A DNA stretch of 64,000 nt from Prostheceraeus crozeri (GCA_907163375.1 CAJQUW010012941.1:1-64000); one strand, 5' to 3'; numbered from the stretch's first letter, positions 24,902 through 36,229 are shown. The notes: a model not told the origin generated them from the sequence alone. Made by a program: numbers and translations.

Positions 24902-25043
24902 AATATTGCACAGATATCTGGAGAACACCCGCCGACAGATTATCCTCATAGAAATATCTACTTGCTCCTCAGCTTCGCTTCGGAGCAATAGATATTTCAA
25001 TTCGGATAATCTGAGTGGGTATTCTCTTGATATCAGTGCAATA
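24902..25043. repeat. Long imperfect hairpin (about 65-bp arms), MITE-like
   Basis: From ATATTGCACAGATATCTGG to its near reverse complement ending at TGATATCAGTGCAATAT, with a short loop near GCTTCGCTTC. Coding capacity is nil; shape and size fit a foldback MITE. Confidence 0.65.
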
Positions 25044-26730
25044 TTATAAACGTATTCTATTCATGTAACCCACTCTGGCGATGAATTACCCTGATATCTG
25101 CTATATGTTTCTATATAATACCCTAATTCTCACTATATATTTCTGCGGCCAAAAGAAAATGGATATGTCAAAGTAGTAATGTTTTATAACATTGGAAAGA
25201 AGGTATAGTACTATGTCATCTGCATCACGTCTCTTGGATCTCATTGCTAAGCATTGTTGCTTGTTGTAGCATGTCCATGGCATTGAAAATTTGCATTTGA
25301 TAGCAACTGTGTGGTGCAAACAGAATTGATCCATCATTCGAAGGGGTCATGATCAGCAGCAATTAATCCTACAATTTGTATTTTGGAATGATATGATGCA
25401 GCTATTAATTGTCATCATCTAATAAATAAAAGATGGAATACAGTTACCAGTTTATATTACTTAAATGATTTGCACCATATACTTAATAGCTCAAGCTTTT
25501 GACGTTGAATCAAAAATATTTATGGACTATTATAGAAACATAAATACAAAGAGACAAATATTTCTCTGCATGGGCAGCATATACAAAATATACATGCGCA
25601 TATTTTGTGAATTTACATGACTGATTTAATTTTCGTTACTTGATGTTCATACACTATGCACTATTGCTCGTCAGCCAATGATTTCATTGAATCATAAATA
25701 CACTCCAGCCATCATGCGACTTTGCATGTGCTTATATAATGTGCTAGATATGAATTTTTAAATGTCACAAAAAATGAACTATTTAGAGGTTAAAAAATTA
25801 TGCATGCTGGTGTCAGTAGGTAATTACATTAATACATTTAGTAATTTAGAATTTGCATATTTGTATGGCAAGAATGACTATGATGAAAACTTACTTTGTG
25901 CTTTTGAGGTGGTCGTTAACTCAAGGTGGAACCCTTCGCTCATCGTCCTTTCGTTTAGTTATCATAATATTGTTACAGGAAACATAATAGTTTTCCATGT
26001 GAGAAGTGGATACAGATCGCCATTTTTTCTTGAGCTCTATGAAGAGGCAGATCAACAGATAGTTCATCTCCATCATTTGATAGGCAATCCTCATTCAGTT
26101 CTCTTGATAACTTACAATGATAGTCAAGAGTCATTTTCCATTACTCATGCCTTCGCTTGAATCAGTTGAAGTAAAGCGTGACTTTTCTATCGTCTTAGTG
26201 TTGAGTCTGGACTTCTTTCAATTTCTTTCTTATTTGATCGTAACCTTTTTCTACTGCTTTTCCTCAATGTTAAAGTTAAACAGCTCATCATCAAAGTCCA
26301 CCACTGCATAGTTGATGACCGTGCTCTTCCTCTCCTATTTCATAAAAGAACAGACTACATTTGACATATCTTGTGGAGATTTCCATGATCATACGGTTAT
26401 CTTTGTATTTCTCCGCTGAATTCAAATTCAAGTATTTCTCCGCTCAAATCACTATGATATTTAAGATATTGTTAAGTTTGTGTTTCATTAAAATATCTAA
26501 GTTTGTCAGAAAAATGAATCTATAGAGCGCAACATAGATCTATGGTATTGGATCTGGGATTAGTCATAGGCATGGACTCCTAGACATATATAGGCCTAGG
26601 TATATTTCATTTCTTCTCGTGGGTTGCATATCAGTAGTCTAGCTGTCTACTCGGAATTACACAGAAATATCCTCGCCTTCGGCTCGGAGATTCTCACCAT
26701 GTAACTCCTCGTACACAGTAGGTTACTGTA
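25044..26730. other. No recognised gene
   Basis: The longest frame is 25762-26160 (+, 132 codons). It has no recognisable domain, no conserved Cys/His pattern and no promoter-like signal, and I treat it as chance. Confidence 0.4.
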
Positions 26731-27364
26731 CATGCATTCTATGTATTCTATGCATTCTATGTCTATATTCTCATGCTGCATCATTTTGAAATTGTTGTTT
26801 AACTGCTGTCTTTAAATGATGTTTTGCTACTCTCGTTAAAGAATCACGAAACGTTCAGTAAAGAAATCTCTTTTTCTTCGAAAGCCAGTGGCAAATATTT
26901 GTAATCAACATCAAGCAGGAATGGCCAATCGAAACCTTGGCGTTTTCGTAAGGACTACTGGGGATAACTAATATCACGTAGGAAACTGACACACATGCCA
27001 ATTTAATCTATGCATAATATCATGGCACAATGTTCATAAAAATTGAATTACAACGTCAAGGCGAATTTTGTCATTTAAAATAAAACGATTTGAGGCATTT
27101 CGCCAAAATACATCGCTCTTTCCTTGCATGGTACTCATTACTGCTTATTAGTACTAAGCTGTTGACATTTAAGTGTCAAACTTGCAATGTTGAATTCGAT
27201 TATATTACACGGAAGTCGAAAATATTCTACAAATACTCAATAAGTTTACAACTATAAAAATATGCATTACATAAATTTTAAATTAAGCCAGCAAGTGACA
27301 ATGCATTACAATTCATAAAATAACAAATGCAATTATGTTTGAGATATATAAATGAATGTGGTTT
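26731..27364 (+). repeat. Dispersed repeat family R1, second copy
   Basis: Collinear with about 15340-15985 and ending at the same right-edge word. The PLE remnant starts directly after this edge. Confidence 0.75.
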
Positions 27365-28120
27365 TCCAGCAATTATATAGTCGCAACATCCGCATCCGGA
27401 TTCATTGCAGCGGGTAATTCCTTTAATTGTCTCTTTATTGTTTCGTTCAAAATTCTCAAAAGATTCCTTGGTTGTCTGAAAGCCTGAGTAAATGTCTTAT
27501 CTTTAAAAGTTTCTATTAATTTGAGGCTGTTAGAGACTGGAACAATTGTGTCATTAAATATGCTCGGATTATTGATGTTGTATGTTGTTATAAAAGGAAT
27601 GATATTCTTATCACTTTTAACAGCGGATTTCTGTGATTCCTTAGAGGCACGAAAAAAGGAATGCTCAATTAAAGGTAATGGATATTTCAAGTCAACTAAT
27701 CTGGATTTTAATCGATTCAATTCGGAGATCTTATTTTCTTCTTTGGAAAATAATATATATATATCTTTCTTTGTTTTTCTTGATTTCGGTTTTTATCAGT
27801 TCTGTTCTGAAAGATTTTGTCATTTCTTCATCTTCTAGTTCTTTCTTGTGTAACTTAATTTTGGTGTTTTTTGGTAGAATATTGTTTTCTTTACATATTT
27901 GGTTAAATGTCAGATCATGATTGATTTTAATGCATTCTTGGTATATTCTTTCTGTTTTTCTGCAATGTTCTTTTTGAGTTGTTGTTAAATTTTTGTGGAC
28001 AACTAATGATTACCATTTAATAGCGTAGAATCGTATATTTTGCAACGTTTCGGATTCTTCTTGGTCCATTATCAAGCTCATTGACAAAATTACGACATGC
28101 TATATAACAAGAGTTTAAAA
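27365..28120 (-). mobile_element. Penelope-like element lacking its RT domain
   Basis: On the minus strand, 27980-27730 encodes a PLE-like N-terminal basic helical region (QECIKINHDLTFNQICKENN, then LPKNTKIKLHKKELEDEE). Immediately after it, 27720-27373 encodes the linker found after the RT (HSFFRASKESQKS, IIPFITTYNINN, FRQPRNLLRIL). The whole RT domain that should lie between is absent, so the copy is internally deleted. No GIY-YIG domain follows; the copy abuts repeat R1 at 27365. Upstream, at 28045-28085, a minus-strand CTTGATAATGG...CCGAAACG motif resembles the ribozyme-like ends of PLEs. Confidence 0.65.
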
Positions 28121-28629
28121 TTTAACCTTATAGACATCTTAACATATGACATGGCATGTTTACAAAATGATGAAGTCCTAGATATGTATGGCTAATGTAG
28201 ACCAATCATAGAAATTGTCATATCACATTCAGGTAGCGGGTAAGCCCTTTGTTCCTTTGATTCAACATTGGAGTCTCCTCTTTTATTGAGATTGTTTCGA
28301 CAATTTGTAGATCATTTACTACACAGAAATGAGCGATAGACAATTATATATATGGACAATTCCACGCGTTACGACGATATTTCGCTCATGGAACTTAGTT
28401 TTTCATCAGCAGCAATGCCACTTCTCATTATCTCTGAATGGATTCCAATCAAGCTTACGGTCAAAGTGAAGACTACATCGTCGGAAAAGCACAAAAAGTT
28501 AACTATCGTGCGCAAAAAAACATTTTATGCCAAAGTTACGCCGTTACGCGAATGCAACCTCGGTTTTTTGTTATGGTTTTGGTTTTGTTATTTTTTTATG
28601 GTTGGAGTGAAGCAGGCTCTTCTTCAGCT

Positions 28630-29360
28630 ACTGATGACATAGAACGGCGAACAGTTTCTTTACCATATTTCGGTATAGTGTCGGACCAAGTGGCATCAGT
28701 ACTTCGCAGATCAGGTCTAAAAATGTCGATGGCTCCTCGCCACACATTAAAAGCCAGTTTGGTAAGAAAGCGACCAGTTTCAGCTAAATCTTTTGGTGTG
28801 GTGTACAGGATTCCATGTAAGGATTGTGGTTGGAGTTACGTAGGTGAAGCATCGGTTCTCTGGAGGAGAGGAAGAAAGAACATCAAAGAGCAGTACAACA
28901 TTTTGACGTGGACCATTCTGAAGTGGCAAAGCACGCAATCGAAATGGACCATCGGGTTGACATGGCGAGTATGTGTCCCATTGACAAAGAGCCGTATTGG
29001 CGAAGGATGATAATCAAAGAGGCTATGTGGTCCAAGCACTTCAGGTCGGGGAACAAGACAAAGCATGACCTTGGAGGACTGTGGAGCGAATTTCTATAAC
29101 TTTACTTTTTCTTTCTAGGTTGTTTCATGACTTTGTAGATAATTCCCTGATTTTAACTTCTACTTACCAGTATTTTGCAGTAGTGACGTTCATAGGAATA
29201 ATTGGATTTGATCATCTGATGACTGTCTATTGTACATGCACTTGATCTCTACTCGTTGATGTAACTTGGTCTGCAGGTCAGGCCACTCTCTCTGAAGATG
29301 ATGCGCTGTGCGCACTGAAAGCGCTTAGAGAATTTGGTGTTTTCTCTTCTGACCGAAACA
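28630..29360 (+). mobile_element. 5'-truncated Penelope-like element with GIY-YIG endonuclease end
   Basis: The plus strand encodes the C-terminal part of a PLE protein: a linker (LPYFGIVSDQVASVLRRSGL) and a GIY-YIG-type endonuclease (GVVYRIPCKDCGWSYVGEA), continuing after a frameshift at about 28855 as EERKKEHQRAVQHFDVDHSE and ending near 29099 (GLWSEFL). The usual YIG is YVG. No RT is present upstream. A hammerhead-like motif lies in the 3' region at about 29292. Confidence 0.7.
29288..29335 (+). ncRNA. Candidate hammerhead-ribozyme-like motif in PLE 3' region
   Basis: The core word CTGAAGA (29292-29298) is followed by TGATGCGC, a TGT loop, GCGCA and then GAAAGC (29317-29322). This matches the CUGANGA / stem II / GAAA layout of the small hammerhead variants known in PLEs. 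Stem I and the cleavage site were not resolved by eye. Confidence 0.35.
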
Positions 29361-29694
29361 GCAATCGGTGATGGGGTCATCCTCTAACCTAACTAGTTTT
29401 TTGTTATGTTGCACTTATCTATTTTTCTGCAAATTGATGCGATATTTTCATTCCATCTTTTGTGGAAATGTTCTCGACGCGTTCCTCTTTAATGACTGGC
29501 ATGCGGGAAGTCTCATTCTTCAATTTCTGAATCGTAAATTGAAGTTATTCAATGTTACGACGTTACATGCAAAATGTTACGACGTTACGCGTGCGAAAAA
29601 TATGTGAGCACATTTTCGGAACTGCACAAATTTAAAGAATAGCATTTCCTAAATGTTTCCAAACACGTTTTCAGTGGTCAGTAAATCATTCGAA

Positions 29695-29943
29695 TCAAAA
29701 GTATGCATGATTCAACTTCCCCCCGATGACTGGACTCAGTATAACACACACAATGGTGGACCTATCAAATTCATCCATGTCCGCACTTGATGCCCATTGG
29801 AATTTCCCTTCAGCTTGTCTTTTAATAAACAAGGTGACTATAATGTTGCCATTTCGGTCAATGACACGATCTACAAACCAAGAACCATCACAAGCAGCGG
29901 CTTTATGCATTTGGTTGACACTTCCTGACCTGCAGATGTCCAA
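29695..29943 (-). CDS. Hypothetical 82-codon frame, possible domain fragment
   Basis: The minus-strand frame contains CDGSWFVDRVIDRNGNIIV and a FQWASSADMDEF segment ending in IVCVILSPV. This recalls a small C-terminal domain (W-x-GKV, then FxWP, then a closing ILxxI) that I associate with uncharacterised invertebrate proteins, but the match is weak. No neighbour supports it. It could be a leftover exon of a transposon-borne gene or chance. Confidence 0.25.
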   Translation of the reverse strand: MDICRSGSVNQMHKAAACDGSWFVDRVIDRNGNIIVTLFIKRQAEGKFQWASSADMDEFDRSTIVCVILSPVIGGKLNHAYF

Positions 29944-30190
29944 CGAGATTGGTCCTCAGACTCGGAGAATCGCATAGTTATTCCCAGTTTCTGTCCGCAA
30001 AAGTCGAACAGCTTCACATAATCTAAAACGATAATCGCAACGTAATACGTGCTGAATTCGTTTTAAGTACTCGATTTTCGGTGAGTGTTTGAAAGCTTGC
30101 TAAGGAATGGCTCGCAAATGACTGCGTAGGCCTAAGCAACGACCATAGGGACCAGCCTACAACTGGCGCTGGGATCGTCTGCAAACGTCT

Positions 30191-31533
30191 TACAGTGCCG
30201 GGACGAAAATTAGCAACTTTTTGATTCAAGTTGTCAGTTTTATTTAACAATTGCTCTACTGTGTTTCTCCATACACTGCGGATGAGATATCATTGGTAAC
30301 TTGACTGCAAGAGCATTCAACTTGAATTTGAATTTCCTTAACAGTGTATGACATATAGCTTTCAAACCACTTTCTCAGCGAAATCATGGGTAGAAAGCGT
30401 GATCTCAGCGAGTATCAAAAAGGCATCATCGATGCTCTCATTAATGAAGGATTCAGCCAGGTCTACGTTGCTGCTAAATTGAAAGTCAACAAATCAACGA
30501 TCAGCCGATTTGTCAAAGGCAATAGATCTTCGAAGAAGAATTCCGGGAGGAAGAAAATGACAAGCATCAGACAGGATAGAGTTCTCAAGCGCCTGTGCCT
30601 CGCTAATCGCAAGTTTTCGTCCGTTGAACTTGCTCGCGAGTGGGAGGAGTCAGCTGGCGTACATGCAGATCCCAGCATCATCCGCAAACGGCGCCGTTCT
30701 TTTGGACTCATCTCCCGACGCATGGTGAAGAAGCCCCTTCTCACTCAGAAGCAGCGCATGGCTAGAGTGGCATGGTGTCGAGAACACAGAAACTGTACCG
30801 AAGATCAGTGGAAGAATGTCTTCTTCTCTGACGAATCGAAAATCGAGATGACTTACCATTCCGGCAACACTCGAGTCAGAAGATATTCATGGGAAGCGCA
30901 GCAACCTTGGTGTCAATTACCGACAGTGAAGCATCCAACCAGCCTGATGATATGGTCAGGCTTCACGTGCACGTGCAATTGGCTACCTCCATCTCTGCTA
31001 AAATTCTGTCAACACAAAAGAGTACGCGAAGATCATCAGAACTCGTGTTTTGCCATATCAAAATCGCTTCTTCGATGGGGATATGATATTTCAAGATGAC
31101 TCGGCACCTGCTCATCGATCAAAGGTAACAACCGCTTTCAAAGCAGCCAAAGGGATCACCTCTCTTCCTTGGCTAACAAACAGCCCAGATTTAAATCCCG
31201 TGGAAAATGTGTGGCAGATTTTGAAGAGAAAAGTCAACTTACACCGACCACGCACCAAAAGTGAGTTGCTTGCATCCATTATTCGTGTTTTGACTCGCGA
31301 AATACCCTGAGAGACACTAACAAAGCTTGCAATCAGTATGCCAAAAGGATTGAAGAAGTGCTGAAGGTTGGCGGTGGACCCACCAAATACTGACTCTGTT
31401 GAGTTTACTATTGTTGCAAGTTATTGCTGTAGTTATTAAAACTAGGAATCTTGATAAATAAATTCCAGAGATCACGTGAATTAGTTTTTTCTTATTTCTT
31501 CAGAAAGTTGCTAATTTTCGTCCCAGCACTGTA
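30191..31533 (+). mobile_element. Tc1-like DNA transposon with clear inverted ends
   Basis: The left end TACAGTGCCGGGACGAAAAT at 30191 and the right end at 31533 (reverse complement TACAGTGCTGGGACGAAAAT) match over about 33 bp with one or two differences. Ends fall on TA. Length about 1.34 kb, typical for Tc1. The enclosed transposase is frameshifted, but the ends are well preserved, so it could still be mobilised by an active transposase elsewhere. Confidence 0.85.
30386..31310 (+). pseudogene. Tc1-type DD34E transposase, frameshifted
   Basis: Starts MGRKRDLSEYQKG, the usual opening of Tc1 transposases. Two helix-turn-helix units follow (FSQVYVAAKLKVNKSTISRF and a second around residues 60-110). 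Catalytic residues are visible: Asp in FFSDESKIE, Asp in IFQDDSAPAH, and Glu in DLNPVENVWQIL 34 residues later. The frame breaks after MIWSGF at about 30965 and resumes through a TAA near 31005 into KEYAKIIRTRVLPY. Translation stops at 31310, and related sequence continues a little further. Confidence 0.85.
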
Positions 31534-31539
31534 TATGCT

Positions 31540-32841
31540 GCTTATTTGTATAAGTAGTGATGTCTCTCTGTAAATATTGTTGGTAGTGATGTTAAGCCTT
31601 ATTGATTTTTAACCAGGTCGATCTCTCATTTGTAGCATTCATTCCGTGAACATGCTTACCGATGGTAAGTGAAATGCATCGGCTTAATACAGCAACGGAT
31701 GTTTTTCTTTGTGCCTAACAACAAGGTTGCCCTGGGTCCTCAAGATTTCCTACTCATACTACTTATGCATTGATAAAAGTAGTACTCATCCATATCTAAT
31801 GCTATTGAACGAAATCCTCCACCAAGCTATATGCATAATTTTTCAGGATGCTGGATGACAATTTTCTAAATGATCAGACTAAACCCACATTTTTTCGTCA
31901 AATTGGGTACTCCATATAACTCCTATGCTGCAATTTCGAGCTTTTGGCCTATTTGAGCACATCATTAGTTTGGAATTTTCTCAAAAATTCCAAATGTGAC
32001 CTAATTTTAAAAAGCGGGAGAGCCGTGTTACAAAAGAATAGCTAGAAGACAACATAAATGTGCCTGCTCACCAAGTCACCGTATTCGTGTGCACATGAAT
32101 GGACAATTAAATGATCAGAGATTTTAACCAAATTAAATAATTAAAAGATGTTGCGAAAGTTTAAATAATAGGCACATTCTGAATCGATTCGGCACGAGAA
32201 TGCCATGAATTGACCCATCGAATGCTACAATGCCTACTACCAATACCGTGAGTGTTCGGATGCTGATAACTTCCATTTAACAGTGTGGCCACATATCGCT
32301 ACGACGTTACGATTTTCAAAATTCTCTATGAAACAAATTTGTGAACAAAAAGTGGATCTGAATAAACAGTGTGATATGAATCACTTGTCCTGCGTTGCAT
32401 CTTCATTTTGGAAGCTTTATAGGTTGGTTGAAGGTCGTGAGACGAAAAAATGTCATTTTTCCGTTACGACGTTACGCATGTAAGTTCAGATCTGCATGTC
32501 AATTTTTTAACCAAATAAAAGAAAGTGAGATTGTTTTCGAATAAGTGCTCGACTTTTGACTCGAATAAGTAGCAAATATCTGCCATATTTGAATAAATTA
32601 GAAATACATTAGTACTACACTAAAGGGCAAATTTTAAAAATGATGATTTTTCATTTTTCTCTGTTTTTAGTACAGTATTTATTTAATTAGATTTTTGTAA
32701 TGAAGGTCAAATTTCCGCGGTAAATTGAATGTCATTCCGGAAAATATAACTGTCAAGGATGATGTTTGTGCAATCAGAAGTAAGCTCTTAGGTACTTCAG
32801 AAAATTACCCAAATGTTGGCATTCGCGTGGAATTGTCCATT

Positions 32842-32845
<4 letters not shown>
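31540..32845. other. No recognised gene
   Basis: AT-rich. Contains two occurrences of the word TACGACGTTACG (about 32300 and 32465), which also occurs near 28.4 and 29.55 kb; see findings. Confidence 0.4.
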
Positions 32846-32885
<40 letters not shown>

Positions 32886-33005
32886 CATAAGTAATCGCCA
32901 TGAGACTTAATAATAAAGATAAATTAAAAAAATTCAACGCAGTCTCAAGATAAAATTGTTTATTCACGAATTTTATCTTGAGACTACGTTGAATTTTTTA
33001 ATTTA

Positions 33006-33040
<35 letters not shown>
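32846..33040. repeat. (TA)n tracts around a 41-bp-arm hairpin
   Basis: (TA)n at 32846-32882 and 33010-33040 frame a near-perfect foldback at 32918-33009. Its arms start AGATAAATTAAAAAAATTCA and are separated by an 11-base loop. The PLE begins directly after the second TA tract. Confidence 0.8.
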
Positions 33041-33042
<2 letters not shown>

Positions 33043-33701
33043 AAAGAAAAACAACTATGTTTCTATCAACCGAACATGTTTCGGAATGTAATGATCATTC
33101 CATCTTCAGCGGTACAGGAATCCGATAACACAACAGAAGTAAGTTTATATACAGATCAGCGTAAAATGCAAGAACCAATATCCATCAAATATGACGTGTA
33201 AAACTCTGATGCTATGTACAGGCGAAAAATGACGTCATGAAAATCACAAATTCAAGTGCAAGGGCACTGAGCCATTCCTTTCATTAGATAGCATATCGAT
33301 ATTTTCTTTCAGAAGAATAGACTCCAAGATAAGAGGATAGGCTGATGCACCGATAATAGAGAAATTTTCAGCTTTAGGATGGTGCTCATGTAAAGAGATT
33401 TCAGTGGCTACGGGATAGGCTTTCAAATGCTCGCTGATTCAAGTGGCTAAGTGGCGCTTGGTTGCACCAATGTATCGCATTGGACAGCGATCACAAGTAT
33501 ACAAATATGTAACATTCGATTTCAAGCCAAACGAAATGCGATCTTTGTTATTGAAATGGTTCAAAACTTTATTGGTTTTGAAAGCCAAGTAAATTTTCAT
33601 ATTCTGCAATTTCTGATTCAACTCGTTTATGCGTCTTTTAAGTTGCTTATGTTTGCTATCTATGAAAGGGATGGACCAGTACACCTTATCCACTTCAGTA
33701 G
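33041..33701 (-). repeat. Inverted copy of the PLE 3' end
   Basis: Reverse complement of 35270-35929. It keeps Lys where the right copy has TAG (SKHKQLKRR versus SKH stop) and Gln for Glu a few codons on. Similarity ends inside the word ACCACTACTGAAG. Confidence 0.9.
33069..33113 (-). ncRNA. Hammerhead-like motif, left (inverted) copy
   Basis: Reverse complement of the motif at 35855-35899, identical in the bases that matter. Confidence 0.45.
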
Positions 33702-33743
33702 TGGTTTTTCGAAAGTCGTATTTCGAAAATTCATGCCAAGAAG

Positions 33744-35724
33744 TTGAGTAGTTTAAAAAATCAGCAAACCCCTACTAAAACTGAATCGACGAAGAATGTG
33801 ACTTATATAGTCAATGTTTCTTCCTATAGGCTGTCGAAGGAAGAAGAAGAACTTCTTTCTCTTGGGATATCGATGTCCCTGCCCCAACAAAAATTCAACA
33901 TGAATATTCAGAAAGCGGAGGCTGAAGGTCTTATTCATAGAATCAAAAGGCATGTTCCCGTTGATGATGATTTCATCTGTAAATTCAGAGGCATTTTCAA
34001 AAATTACTTCTCGAAACAAACGTTTTCGATGAAATGGTCTAAACATTTCAAATCTCTACGTAAGCTAGTTCAAAATAAAACGATTGTTGTCTGTCGCTTT
34101 GACAAAGGCAATGCGTTTTCATTGAAGATCGCTCTTCTTACGTCGAAAAGATTGATAGAATTTTAGAAGACAATTCCAAATTCAAACCCTACAAGTATGA
34201 TAAACGTTCGAAAAAAGATCCCTTCATTCTTGAAGAGGACAGATTTAATCGTAAGCTCCAAAGTTTGAAGTCAAAGAAGCTTTTAAACAATGATATCATT
34301 GATAAAATCAAATCTGTTGGTTCTCGACCCGCGAGGTTGTACGGACTCCCGAAAGTCCACAAAAATATCAACAATCCTCCGTATCGTCCCATTCTAAATA
34401 TGAGAAATTCTTATCTCTCCAATTTGTCGGGTTGGTTGGATAATTTGCTGAAGCCCTTCATCCCTAGGCAATATAGTGTTACTGATACTTTTCAGTTTGT
34501 TGAAAAGTTAAAGCATCTCAATATTCCGGATTTGAAAAATTGCAAATTAGTTAGCTTTGATGTATCGAATCTCTTTACGTCGAATCCTGTCAACAAGACG
34601 ATTGATCACATTTTGTCGTTAATTGATTTTGAGCACTGTTCTGTGTCCAAACCAGCTTTGAAAAGTTTATTAGAAATAGCATGTACTAACATTTTATTCT
34701 CTTTTAATGAGAAACTGTTTTACCAAATTGATGGCATGCCAATGGGCTCGAAGCTGGCTCCCACCATGGCTGCGTTTGCCATGAATCTTGTAGAAAGCCG
34801 TTTTTCAGAACTTACTCATCTTCCCCTTTTCTACACTAGATATGTAAATGACTGCTTTGCAATCTTTCGCACTGAAAAGGATTGTAAGCATTTTTTCGAG
34901 TTCCTCAATTCGTTGAGGAAAATTTAAAATTTACGATGGAATTAGGCCAGAATGAGAGTCTCATATTTCTTGACACTGTTGTCAGCATTCTTGATGGTGC
35001 ATTTGATATTGGCCATCACATTAAAGAAACCAATACAGGTATCTACATACCTGCCTCTTCATGTTCTCCCTCTACTTATAAAATCGCTGCTATGCGTTCC
35101 CTATTTTCGAGAGCATACAGAATTTGCTCCAATAGAGAGAATTTCAGAATAGCGTGTGAACGCATCAAATCAATGTTTCTGAAAAACGGCTATGATTCGC
35201 AATTTATAGACAAAATAAAAAGAAATGTGGTAACCAAGTTTGAAAATTCGCAAAATGCCTCAACCACTACTGAAGTGGATAAGGTGTACTGGTCCATCCC
35301 TTTCATAGATAGCAAACATTAGCAACTTAAAAGACGCATAAACGAGTTGAATGAGAAATTGCAGAATATGAAAATTTACTTGGCTTTCAAAACCAATAAA
35401 GTTTTGAACCATTTCAATAACAAAGATCGCATTTCGTTTGGCTTGAAATCGAATGTTACATATTTGTATACTTGTGATCGCTGTCCAATGCGATACATTG
35501 GTGCAACCAAGCGCCACTTAGCCACTTGAATCAGCGAGCATTTGAAAGCCTATCCCGTAGCCACTGAAATCTCTTTACATGAGCACCATCCTAAAGCTGA
35601 AAATTTCTCTATTATCGGTGCATCAGCCTATCCTCTTATCTTGGAGTCTATTCTTCTGAAAGAAAATATCGATATGCTATCTAATGAAAGGAATGGCTCA
35701 GTGCCCTTGCACTTGAATTTGTGA
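33744..35724 (+). pseudogene. PLE reverse transcriptase / GIY-YIG endonuclease, dead
   Basis: PLE polyprotein in pieces. N-terminal region 33744-34110 (KEEEELLSLGISMSLP); after a frameshift, RT with ARLYGLPKVHK, KLVSFDVSNLFTS, IDGMPMGSKLAPTMAAFAMN and RYVNDCFAIF. The last motif should carry YxDD; the first Asp is Asn, which removes a metal-binding residue. A second frameshift at about 34927 leads to the linker (ESLIFLDTVVS) and the GIY-YIG domain (VTYLYTCDRCPMRYIGATKR). Stops: TAG at 35320-35322 and TGA at 35527-35529, the latter replacing the Arg expected before ISEHL. The frame ends at 35724. Confidence 0.9.
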
Positions 35725-35854
35725 TTTTCATGACGTCATTTTTCGCCTGTACATAGCATCAGAGTTTTACACGTCATATTTGATGGATATTGGTTCTTGC
35801 ATTTTACGCTGATCTGTATATAAACTTACTTCTGTTGTGTTATCGGATTCCTGT

Positions 35855-35899
35855 ACCGCTGAAGATGGAATGATCATTACATTCCGAAACATGTTCGGT
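35855..35899 (+). ncRNA. Candidate PLE hammerhead ribozyme variant
   Basis: Order on the plus strand: ACCG, CTGAAGA, T, GGAATG, a 7-base loop, CATTCC, GAAAC, ATGTT, CGGT. GGAATG/CATTCC form a perfect 6-bp stem II, ACCG/CGGT can form stem I, and CTGAAGA plus GAAA are the conserved core. Stem III is minimal. An extra U between core and stem II and tiny stem III are features I associate with PLE hammerhead variants that work as dimers. Present in both terminal copies. Activity is not shown by sequence. Confidence 0.5.
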
Positions 35900-35956
35900 T
35901 GATAGAAACATAGTTGTTTTTCTTTCAAAATATGTTCAAATTGGGCACGTTATGTC

Positions 35957-36009
<53 letters not shown>

Positions 36010-36229
36010 AATGATTAACCCAAATCAAGGGAATAGCTAGTAGACTAGTAAACCGGTCGGGCTGTTTAATTCAATATTTCCTGGCAGATGGCAGATTCGA
36101 GTGTTTTTTATTTTTATAATTATTATTTGCCATGTTCGAAGCATTTATTATTTATCCCCGACCGGTTTCACTTCATTCTCAGAAGCTTGTCAAGGGAATG
36201 ATTTATTAATTAAATCTATGTATATACAT

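Larger units (their letters stand above)
33041..35929 (+). mobile_element. Penelope-like element with inverted copy of its own 3' end
   Basis: The main copy runs on the plus strand from about 33702 to 35929. Its last 660 bp (35270-35929: GIY-YIG region plus terminal repeat) are present at the left in opposite orientation (33041-33701), nearly identical. PLEs are known for such head-to-tail or inverted partial terminal repeats. Both outer ends sit on TA microsatellite DNA (33010-33040, 35961-36006). The two copies share a TGA in the endonuclease but differ by one TAG, which gives an order of events. Confidence 0.9.

Noticed and set aside
25762-26160. 132-codon plus frame as a gene
   Set aside because: No domain, promoter, splice or paralogue support; AT-rich composition explains the length.
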